Assembly (NCBI GenBank): GCA_013339765.2
Contig: CM023449.1
Location: forward strand, 220,725,555-220,789,554
DNA length: 64,000 nucleotides
Direction of reading: 5' to 3'
Source of the DNA: Haemaphysalis longicornis
Taxonomy: Eukaryota > Arthropoda > Arachnida > Ixodida > Ixodidae
Part shown: positions 50,501 to 62,300 of the stretch, piece by piece
Position numbering within the stretch: the stretch's first letter is position 1
Layout of the letters: the number at the start of each line of letters is the position of its first letter
Made by a program: the position numbers and the translations under genes
The notes under the pieces: generated by a model
Told to the model about the DNA's origin: nothing
The model's input: only the letters and a program-made list of their open reading frames with translations
Database searches by the model: none

Positions 50501-53237
50501 TGAACACCGGCAACCGGCGCAGATGCCCTCACTGTTATTCCCTGCGCAGCGAATAGCAGCAGCAGCATTATCGTTTGGGGGAAATTATCTGAAAGCGTGG
50601 AATATAACAGAGAAGGCTGAAGTGGGAACACAATCACAGGGTGACAAGAAACTTCCTACGAGAATGCCAGAGAGAACGGCTGCCATGAAGCAAAACCCCA
50701 CCAGGCGGCGCTGGCACGTCGTTGAGAGAGAGGTTATTTTCTTGTTTTTCGTCGCTACTTCTCTTTTTGCAAAGGTAAATCAGCAATCTCACGAGATTAC
50801 TCACTCGTCGGGCTGGCCCCGGTAAAGTGTGTTTGGGGAACACACTCAGCTTACAGTGCGTTCCTTGTAAAGCGTCATTCGTGTTTGCCGTTTAGCTGCT
50901 CCCGAATGACATTTTAGCCGAGTGCACTCTGTGGAAGTGCACTTAAATAGGTACACGTTTGACAGGGGTATTATTCGCGGTGCGGTGCAAATTAACACTT
51001 AGTGCCAGAGAGGCAGAACAGGTGGCGCCTCCGCCCTAGGCAATGCTCGGGCGCGTTGCCGCTCCCGGCTTTCTCTGCTCGCTGTTGTATGACGCGCGTA
51101 CCAAGAGAGCCTCGCGTGTTGACTCCTTGTCCGCTGCCGGGTTACTACCTGCACCAACGCCAGACGCTTTGGAGGTTGAGCTCATGCCGGCGTATACAGT
51201 TGAACCTGGATGTAACGAACCTCTATGTAACGAATTCCTGGATTTAACAAAGTGTTTGAATTGCCCATTGCCACCCCCATTGACGCCCATGTGTTTGCGA
51301 CCTCTATGTAACGAAACGTCACGGCGATTAACCTTGATGTAACGAAATCGGCGAGCTGATCAGTCATTATCTTTTTTTTTTTAGATGCGACGCACCTCTT
51401 GCCCGGGGGTATGTCCCTCCGGCGTCGTTCGTCGCGGCGTCCGCACACCACCTGCGCATGCGCAAACTCTCCTCCGTTCTTCTCGCCAACAGCTGTGTGC
51501 AACGCGCTCTCTCTGTCTCATTATCATAACAGCTGCGCGCGCTTCGCTGACGCTTCTCTCTTGCATTTGCTCTCGCTGCGCATGCGCAACTCTCCTCCGT
51601 TCGTCTCCTCTCCTTCAAGTGCTGAATATAAAGCGGTGAGCGCGCTGCGCCGGTTCAGTCAAGTGCGTTCGCTTGACTGCGCTTGACTTTGCTTGTGCTT
51701 CGCTTCTCATGTCGCGTATGCATGTGCATGAAAAGTAAAATTACGCCCATCTTTCCGCGTATGAGAACACCCGCGTGTGATGGAATGCATCATACGCGTT
51801 CACAACACGTTTCACGCAATTTAGAGAATCAACCCAATAGAAACGCCAATTGAACCCCCCCCCCCCCCCCCCCCCGATGAGTCGCATCACACTCAGGGTT
51901 CCCTCGCGGGAAGATGGGCGTAATTTTTACTTTTACTCAAAAATCGGCCGGAGAAATGAACTAATTTAGCGAATACTTGCACTACCGTAAGGAGCCAGCA
52001 GTCTGGAATCGCCTAAACACTAAATTCACAATAATGGTGATGATGACGATGATGATGAACGGAGGGGCTAGCACCACCCGTTGCTAACGTAGCAGTCACT
52101 TCTGGTTCTGCTTGTGTATCGTGACACCACACCAGCCAGCAAGAGTAGCTACCCTGCACCGTTTTTTTTTTTTTTTTTTTTTGCCCGCTCCGCAAACTAC
52201 GGTGCGTTTCCACGTGTGAGTGCGCTTTCGGTTCCAGACTTAAGTTTTGAGGTGCCAAGTCGTCCTGCCGGCGTGTAGTCGCGCGTCTCCAATTCTATCA
52301 GTGGTGTCGGTTCGTCGGTGGTGAGTGCTGCTGCTAGAAAACGAAAAGTTGTATCTTCTCAAGAAAACCGCACAATTTTAAATGCCGTCTCCGCTGGCGA
52401 GAAAGAAGAAAGTTGCCGCATCGTACAGTATCCCAGCTAGCACCCTCTCAACAATCTACCATCTTGAGTGCGGTAAAGAGCATCAAGTTCGCGAAAAGGC
52501 ACCTTTTCGGCATACGTTTGGTTCTTGTTAACGCGTTAAGGCACCGAAAGTGTCACACAAGTCAAAAGTGATTCTTCAAGTTACGTTTGTTAATACGGGT
52601 AAATGACCTCGCTTTTTTTGGGGGGCGCAGTGTAGAGCCTGGGCTCGTGCGAAAGCAGGTGCAACTCACGCAGTTTTTCGCTGGGAAATGAATCCATTGG
52701 GGGTGAGTGCACCTTCACTGATTTGTAGCACTTCGGCTTCGTTTCTGTTTCATTTGCGTGAGCCATAACTCGAAACTTGCACGTTATGAAACCTCGATGT
52801 AACGAAAATTCTGAGGTTTTCTCAACATCGTCGCATCCAGGTTTAACTGTACAAGCTTTCGCTTAGCACTATAGTTGTTTACCCCAAAGCTCACAAAGCT
52901 CTGTACAAGGATGCATATATAGCCTGTGGCAGTACGCAGCGCTATGAGAGCGGAGACGCGCGGCATTAGAAATAGCCAGCGAGGATAGCCGCTTCGCTTG
53001 CAGTGTGACCTGCTGCAACTGCTTGTACGCAACATACCAATCGTAACGGGGAATACATAGAACGTAGCCAATCACACTGGATTCACTTATTTGCTATACA
53101 GGCATTTACGTGAGAAGTATACCACAATAACGCAACATCCATTTTCCGTGAGGAGGCACTGCATAGCCCACACCCAGGGGTGCAGTCCACCCTGATCACC
53201 CGCCGAGCTACTGACGTCTCCACCCGGCTCTCCACCC

Positions 53238-53286
<49 letters not shown>

Positions 53287-53330
53287 TCTCTATCTATCTC
53301 TATCTATCTCTATCTATCTATATATCTATA

Positions 53331-53367
<37 letters not shown>

Positions 53368-56300
53368 CTCCTGACAAACGTACTATCAGAATTAAGAGCG
53401 TTTTCAAGTTTGAGATTGCTTTCGCATTAAAAGATCATCTCGTTCAACATTCTCCTTCGACCCACCGTGGTGGCTCAGTGGCTATGGCGTTTTGCTGCTG
53501 TGCCCAAGGACACGGGTTTCGATTCCTGGCCGTGGGGCCCGCTTCTCCGATGGAGGGGCAAAGCGAAAACATCCGTGTGCTCGAGATTTTCGGCGCACGA
53601 TAAAGATACCAGGTGGTCAAAATTAATCCGGAGCCCTCCACTACGGCGCGCCTCATCGCCTGCGTTGCGTCGGCGCGTTAAACACCAGAATCAATCAATC
53701 AATCAGCAATCAACGTACTCCTTCATGTCCACATCTTTCTTCTGCTCAGCGGCTTCCTTCAAATGTTCACACGTTGTTTGACGCATTCCAGAATCAGATC
53801 AGTCATCTGAAAAAGACGGCAGCAAGACTGTTTGTCGTTTGTAATTCTATTTCAGCTTGTTAAGGGGATGTCAAAAGCTTGTGCGCCTGAATTAGGTTAT
53901 GTCAGAAGCGAGGAGTGAAAGTTTTTATGACTAACGTATCTTTCTGACGACGTTGTTTGACGTATCCGTCTTTGTTTTCACATCCCCACACACCTCGCCT
54001 GCCCTTCACATCCCCCCTCAGCTTTGTACGTGAGGAACGTCACCGCAGCGATAAAAAACGTAAGCTGCAAATATTTTTGCAATGTGCATACTAACATGCA
54101 TACTGCATGCATTACATGCGTACATAAATACACGCCTTCAGACCCCATGTGCACATATACATACATGCACATGCATACGTGCATACATACACACACTATG
54201 AGAATCGCGGAGAACCGCGACCCCCTATCCCGAGCCGGTGCGCGCTGGGAGAGACGCGATGCGTTGAAACCAGTCCGGTGCTCCGCTGGTTCGTCGCTGA
54301 CCCGAGAGATGGCACCACCGGTACCGTGCGCTGAAATAGGCGCGCTGGCTGCGCAGTAGTGTGTGCGCGGAAGACAGAGAGAGTCCGATCGGAGGTCTGG
54401 GTCTGGGTGACTTTCGGCGGAAACAGCACGGCGGCGGCGGACCATGTATCTCAGGTGGGGACTTTTTGTCGCGCCCCGTGAGCTGCCTGCCTCCCGTTCG
54501 CGATTACGACCAGGATGCCGTGATTCGTAAACGCCGTCGAGCTTCGTGCTCGCATGCTTTGGGAATTCCCAAATAAACGGCTGGGCTTCGGCACTACTCT
54601 CTACTGTGTTCTTGTATCGGCGAACCTCGCTGGGCTGAAGTAGGCGCCGGAGCCCACTTGGTTGACATGCCGGGAGCTAGCGTAGTGGCCTAGGCAGGAG
54701 TACTGTACTGGCTTGGTAGGCCCCAAGAACCCCACATATTCCACAACACATAGATACATATATATACGTACAGTCATGAACACATGAAACGCGAACAGCA
54801 AAAATATCATCCAGAACACGCAAATAGCGTGATTTCTTTGCGTGCAACTGTCCCGTGGCTTTGTTGCACTAACAAAGATTGAAAATGTGCATTTCCAAAT
54901 ATACCACGAGCGAGCTATTATTTTATCCCCACTATCCATATTCTTTGATCTTGCGTGTTATAGGTTCATATTTTTGTGTCCTCATTTCATTTGTCTATGA
55001 CTTTACGTATATACATGCATACATACATACACACATACCTCTATACATACATACATACATACATACATACATACATACATACATACATACATACATACAT
55101 ACATACATACATACATACATACATACATACATAGCATACATAACGTAGTAGTACATATATATATACAATCTATATATAACAACAACTGTACTTTACGTAC
55201 TATAAATATTCAATACAAATTCTAAAACTAATTTATGTCAGTAGCAGCTTCACCTCGATTTGAGACTCAACGCCCCTGCATGGTCACTTATAGATCATTA
55301 CATTCCAAATACAGGTATTGGACCGAACTGATAAAACGGTTTATCAATTAAATATTCAACCAGTCGACTACTATTAATCAATTTAAACGATCAGTTTTAT
55401 CAAGTTTAACTGCAATCAATAATGACCTCAGTTAACGCTGAAACTCACAGCCTTCCTAAACGGTCGTTCCCCTGCTTTGCGCTCTGCCGTCCCGTTGCCG
55501 TCCTACGTGGTGCTCACCTTTCGAAGCTTGCCCGTGGTGAAAGCCGGACTGACTGCGGTTCGTATCTTTCTCCACTGTTCCGATGGCAGTGCTCCCAGCA
55601 TATTGTCGAGGACCGGGTCAAAAAACTTGATCGGCTAAACGGAAGAAGAAATGTGCGGAGTGAGATTCGGCTTCTCTGTGTGAGAGTTAAAAAAAAACAC
55701 TTAACCTCCACATGAGGCGGACCCAGGTCGATATCTTTTTATTTACCTGTGAAGGTTTTGCGTTCTCTGAAACATGACTGGTGGGGCTAGCACCCGCGGT
55801 GTGCTTTAGCAATGCTAGTTTAGAATCCGTTCTATGAGGAAAGGGCGACGCCCCCTCCTCTAACTTCTCCTGGACCAGCCATTGGCGTTTATGCTGTAAC
55901 GTTGAGTCTTGTCCGTGGAGTATCCAGGAATCCAGGAAAGTAGTAGTTGAACCTCGTTATAACGAAAACTGATATAACAAATTACCGGCTATAGCGAACT
56001 AAATACGAGCTTTGGTTGGTCACGCTTCATTTTAAGTTACACTTATTCCTTTATAACAAAGCTCAATCCATAACAGCCGCGCTGCGATATTGGATATAAC
56101 GAAGAAATATTGGCCAGTAGGCTGAGAAGCTACTTTGAGAAAATCCCGGCATCCCAAATTTCAGAGGTATAAATGGCCTTTTTGTTCGTGGACCCTGTGA
56201 AATTTTTCGTCCTGCTCAGTGCTGGGAATCGCCACAGGCGAGATCACATCCTTCCTCAACAATATAAGAAGGCAGGCCTGTTTCGTCAGGTGAACTTCGT

Positions 56301-59300
56301 GCTGTTGTAATTTCACGTTTCATGTTTACGGTTCTTTGAGCTTGAAATAAGGGCAACCTTGTTTATAGTGGGTTCGGAGCTTAAAATATTTCGTGTTTGT
56401 ATCAACGAGTTTTGCGGTATCCAGATTGCCGATTGGTTTGAGCCTATTTATAGCTCTGCTGTTACAACGAATATCGGATATAACCAACTGCATTACTGTC
56501 CCGACACTACTTTGTTATATCGAGGTTCGACTGTAGTATGGCAATTCCTCCTCCTCGGCGCCACACCAAAAGTAGCGGTACCAACCACGAAACGCTTTCC
56601 ATACTTTCGTGCGTTTCTGCGCCATGCTGCATGGTATCCACCGCCCCATTCCCATCTCCCTAAGGTGTGCAGTGTGACTCAAGGTACTACGCCACTATCT
56701 GCCGTCGTGAAAACACCGCTTGGAGCATGTAGGTCGCGTGAATAGTACTTGATGAGCTCACTAGGCAAACGTGAGGTGATGTCGCATTTTGGTTTGTTTG
56801 TTTTGGTGGTTTCGCCTGTTTGTTTTTAGTATATAGTCCTGAAATATGTATACAGTAAAAGCTAGTTAATTCGAACTCGGTTAATTCGAACTCGGTTAAT
56901 TCGAACTTACAGTAAATTCTAACTGACGCCCTTTTCCCGCCACAGACCTGTATATATCAATGGGAAAAAATTTTAGAACCCGATAATCGAATTCGAATTT
57001 CGAACCCGAATTCGAACCCGATAATTCGAAATTTCGAACCCAAAATTCGAACGGTTAATTCGAACATGAATCCCCCTGGTTTCCATCGTTGCTCGCCGAA
57101 GTCAGCCCAGAGTGATGACAATGTGTTGCAAATCCAAACCGAATCAAACTTGCTGGAGATGCAAAAAAGAACGAGAAAAACAACAGCGTATATAGCGTGC
57201 GCGCTACGCTGCTGCGGCTGCTTATTTGTCTGCCCACTGCGGGCGCTGCGCCCGCCGTGCCAGTGCTCCGGCGCATGCCGTTGCGGTTTGTTAGCGCAAG
57301 CTCACACTATGCTACTCGGGCAATCTTTCGCGGGGTAACAGTTTTTTGTCTTGAGCAGCTGGAACGTCAAACCACACCCCCTTCCGCAAGCACCCGGAAC
57401 GGAGCGCCGGCCGATAACGGGGAGGAGATAGGGCGGTAGAGAGAGTAGAGGAGAGATAGGTGAGGAGGGAAAGGGGACGTGCGCGCGACTCGTGCGCGGG
57501 ACGTGACCCAGGAAGGTGAGGAGGCCGCGCCGCAGCGATAAGCGCGCGCCTCGAAGGAAGGCCCACGAGACCCACGTGCGGCGCAGAACCGTGGTGATAG
57601 AGGAAGACGGACATCCAGCTGTGGTTCCTCGTACAGCGCAAGGTTTTTAAACACCGTGAGGAGAAAAAGAGGAAAAAACGCTACTGTTGCGTACAACTTC
57701 GCTGCCACCAAGTCTTACGCATTAGGTGAGCTTCCTTCATTGTTTTCTTGTTCCGCGGTCGCTGGTCTGGAAGCGCGATCGCGTGGCGTGACGCAGCAAA
57801 CGTGTAGTAGCACCTGAGTCGCGATAACGAGTCCAGAGGCGGCTTCTTTGTGCTTGCCCGCGCAGAGTGGCGCGATGTCCATTCATTGTAGCACCCGTCC
57901 GCTCATTGAACTCCGCCTAATTCGAACAATCTCTGGCACCCTTCGAGTTTTCTAATTAACTTGTTTTAAATGCAGAGCATTTCAGTAACTCACGAATGTC
58001 ACCCGCGTCTGTCCCGTCGTAGTCCGCACCGTCGTTGTCCGCACCCCTCCCCTACACTAGAAAATATATCCCGCCAGGTTTCGATCCCTCGACCCTCGGG
58101 CGGAACGCAATGTACTCTCCCACTCGCCACAAAGCCGACACAGAATGGACTACGAACGCGCCTTATATCTTGACCCTTTCTGCTGCCTCTCTCGCCAGTG
58201 CCACAAGTGCAACAACATTAACGTAACCAAACCAACGTCGTGCCCCCGGAAATGCTCTGCATTTGATCGTGCACCTCCTATTCTACGGACTCCTGGCGCC
58301 CTCTTTCTGCCAGTAGAGACAGGCGTTCGAAGGGCGCCAAATTTGTTCTACAAAATCGTTTTTTACTGAATAAGTATCCCATCCCTTTCCCATCCCCCAC
58401 ACCACCATACCAGGTGAGACAAACTATAAGCCTGCTGGTGGACTTTGCTTTCTATGGTAACAATAAATTGTTCATTCAAGTGCGTGCGGTTGAATCTGTT
58501 CCAGCATACGTGCATTTCTTGCGTTTTTTTTTTTTTTTGCCATGTTGATTTTTTTTCATCCACGCTATCTCCACACGATATTAGCAGTACCCACGTCTAG
58601 CGTGTTTGCAGAGTTTCAAGCAACGCCACGAACACAATCCGGAGCACAACACTCTCATGCCTCGGAGAATTTACAGCAAGCTCAAAGCGCAGAAAAAGGT
58701 GAGTTACTGCAGTAATAAGGACGTCATTACCCTGAAGTCAACAACTTTCCTGAAAGCAGAAATTTAGCCATTCATGACACGGGATACGCTGTCAGTGCTG
58801 AATATGACAAAAAGCTTAACTCCGCATTCCGAACGTCGGTTTTCGTAATTGTAGCATTATGCAGTTCTAACATGCAAAAAGCTATTCAAAACCTAACGCT
58901 ACTCAGTGTACAAGTCAATAAAGCTAAAGCGAGTGCGTCGCCTCTTGCAAAAGGCCAGTGAGTGTTACCAGAGAGGGCCTTTGCCTCATTCGGTTGGCTC
59001 CTGCGGGATATGTTTGCGTCAATCGTGAATGAACGTTCGTCCAGGAAGTTCAAACTAGGACAGAGGCATCCGCGTGTCATGCTGTATTCGGTACAGCCAG
59101 CGCTGCCTGTATAAACATTGCCTAACGCGTCGCCCGCTTTCCAATGGGAGCAATAGGGACGATTACTTCAGGCACTCATCTGCTATGTAGTGCACGCCGG
59201 CGGACGTCCGCCTTATACGTCGCTGCTCGCGAGTCGCGAAACGCTGCACCACTTCTACAAACGTGTGTCTATCAGCTTGCTCGTTGGGTTTTTAAGGAGA

Positions 59301-62300
59301 GCCTCGTTTTACTTGCTCACATCTTAGCCGTGACGGGGCGTAGTTCTGGGGCGCACTGGGATCTCGTTCAACGAGTCGCTCGCTTTCATACCTGCTGCAT
59401 TTTTCGCAAGATGACTGAAGTAGGCGGAACTGAAATAGTGTAAGACCGTATTATTATCACCAGATAGACAAATAACAAACATAAAAACTGTATTTCGGAT
59501 TGTACAACCACTGGTTATGATGATATATTTCTGCCTGGAGGATTTAGGGAAGAAAAATTGCGTGTACATTTTCTTCAAGCGCTCACTTCTACCATTACAT
59601 TCCAAAAAAAAATAGCACGTGCTTGTAAATTTCAAGAGATTATGGAAAACAAAAGGATAAGCAGTTGAGCGTCCAGCCACGCGGTAAAGGTGCTTTTACA
59701 GTACACTCCTCAATTTTAAAACTGTACTGATGTGGAGTCGAACAGCGTGGACAAAACAAGGCCAGAACGCAGAGGGGACAGGGGGGATGCTCCACTCAGA
59801 AAATTTCGGTGCCCGTTATCCCAGTATGTAAGGGCGGAAAGCCCGCATCAGTCTGCGGGACCACAAGGGGTTTTGCGTTCGCCGTGGCGCAGGCGGTTTT
59901 ATCAGCGTCAGACCAAGACGCTGTCAGCGTCTTGAACCATCGTCTTGTATCAGCGTCAGACCAAGACGCTGTCAAGGCATAGTGATAAACCAGAAGGCGT
60001 AGGAGCGCCGCCTGGGGAACGCTAGACGAAATTTCAACTATTTTGCATAGTTTCCGAGAAGCGGCGCTGGCTGGCGGACATGAAAGCACGCAGGAAGGCT
60101 ACGGAGCGGGAAAGGGTAGGAGAGAGCAGCAGGAGAGTGGCTGTTTGGCCATTTTTCGCTCACGCGTTATGTTTATACAGGCGCCGTTGGTACAGCAAAT
60201 GGACATGCGCCCAACGGCAGCATCCACTGATCAGCGGTATAGCTGTGGTCAGAAGGGGTTCTCTTGCGTATGCGTATACACACAAATCTGGTCGTATATG
60301 CTTCATCGAGGCGGAAGATCGAGATGGAGAAGAAAATGCAGATTCGCGGTTATTGGTAACGTTATTGAGTATTTAGTGATGGACAACCTTTGTACAAGGG
60401 GGCAGCCTTTTCGTCATCAAACGAGCCGTTGCTTCTGTTTGCTAGGGATCTACTTGACGCCTGACTATGAATAAGACATTTCTGCCACGACTGCCGAGTT
60501 GTCCCCAAAAGCCAGCAGTGTGTCGCCGCCTCCTTTCCAGATATGCCAGCATGTTGTCTCAAGATTCCCTGAAAGTGACTTCAGTGGCCTCCCATAAGCG
60601 CAGTGATTAGTCGGACTTGTGATGTAATAACATCATTATTATCCTTGTCACCATCATCATCAGCAGCAGCAGTAGCAGCCTATTTTATGTCCATTACACC
60701 ATCAAGAAACAACTTCTTTCTTCTTCAGGGACATTGTCCCTTCAGAAGAAAGTGTATATGACAGCTGCGTCTTACCGCATCTCACCTACGAGGCAGAAAC
60801 TTTGGAGTTTCACTAAAAGGGTTCAGCTTAAATTGAGGACGAGTCGGAGAGCAATCGAACGGACGATGATAGGTGTAACATTAAAGGACAAGAAGAAAGC
60901 GGGGTGGGTCAGGGAACAAACGCATGTTAAGGACGTATTAGTAGAAATTAAGAAGAAGAAGAAGAAGAAGAGAGATGGGTGTGCGCAGGGCATGTGATGC
61001 GAAGGCAAGATAACCGTTGGTCATTACGGGTAACAGAGTGTATCCCTAGAGAAGGCAAGCGTGGCAGGGGGTGGCAGAACGTTATGTGGGCAGATGAGAT
61101 TAAGAAGCTTGCGGGGATAAATTGGCCGCAGTTAGCACAGGACCGGGATAATTGGAGATCTATGACAGAGGCCATTGCCCTGCAGTGGGCGTGGACAGGC
61201 TGATGGTGATAATGATGATGATGGCAGCATGAAGTGCTCTCCCACTGACTTCCAACTGCTCCTATGCTGCGCTGCCCGAGTTTATTCTTTGCTACCAAAT
61301 CTCCAATTTCATCCCTCCATGGAGTCACTGGTATTCAACATCTAGTCCCGTGTCTCGGTAGCCACTCCACTACTCTGGTGGCCCACTGGTGGTCACTTCT
61401 CCGCATTACACATCTAGCCAAACTCCACTTCTTTGTCTCCATTAAGACAGGATATCGTCCCCCTAAGCTTGCCATTTAGCTTAAGACACTCGCTTCGTAT
61501 CATTCTTCTTGATAACGCCTGTCTCGATGACCGCTGATGACTTAAGGCGTGCAAACACGGGGACTTGCTAAGAAACTTCAACTAAAATTAGGTCGGCCCA
61601 AACAGCTATGAAGAAATAAAGAGGATGACCTGATGTACCAGTAGTGTGTTCGGCTCCTGAAAGTAGAACATGTTTCCATTTGAGTCTGAGTTCGCAAAGT
61701 GGTCAGAAGTCAGCAACAGAGCAGTTGTGTTTGTGGGAAGAAATGATAGCATCGATAGCTTGCATTACAAAGGAGGACTTGTCATGTGTTCGTCTGAAAA
61801 ACCGGGATTTTCAGCTAATTAGCCCTGAAACAGCCTGAATTAACGTCACACGGCGTTATGCTCAGTTTATTTATATAAGCTTTTTGTCTGATACGATATC
61901 ACGTGAAGGCAATTGGTGTTGACAGAGTATAGCAAATTAACATAACGTACCAATTTCGGCAAGTTGGTGTAGATTCATCTTGTATTACAACGAAACCACA
62001 CAAAGGCAAAAGCTCAAAGGCCATGGAACGCGCTTGTGTCCTTTTACGTTGTTATTTGTCCGTGTATGTATGGTTGCACTGCAATACGAGATTAACCTAT
62101 GGCAGAAATTTACCGGGGAATATGTTACGTACCAGCCTATCTGAGAGGGCTGCGAAGTCTTTTACGAGAATACGCTTTACCAGATCCGGTTCTCCAACCA
62201 TAAGCGTTGGTTTTCCACCCTCGTAGACGCTGAAAGTAATCACCAGATAAGAATAACGAGTCAATGATATGCCAAAAATGTCCATCTATCGTAAGTGGCT

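Larger units (their letters stand above)
51197..52849 (+). mobile_element. Pogo/Tigger-like DNA transposon, decayed
   Basis: Left terminus CAGTTGAACCTGGATG then TAACGAA; right terminus ...CATCCAGGTTTAACTG; each is directly flanked by TA (51,195-51,196 and 52,850-52,851), the pogo-type target duplication. Sub-terminal TAACGAA words are characteristic of Tigger-like ends. The interior contains a decayed HTH of a pogo/CENP-B-type transposase (52,327-52,530), a nested MITE (51,731-51,934), a TATA-containing promoter-like segment (51,627) and poly(C)/poly(T) runs. Most of the transposase, including the DDE domain, is missing. Confidence 0.85.

Noticed and set aside
53180..53374. Ser-Leu repeat frame
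   Set aside because: TC microsatellite.
57055..57711. Several open frames in a GC-rich block taken as transposase
   Set aside because: No HTH or DDE-type motif in any frame.
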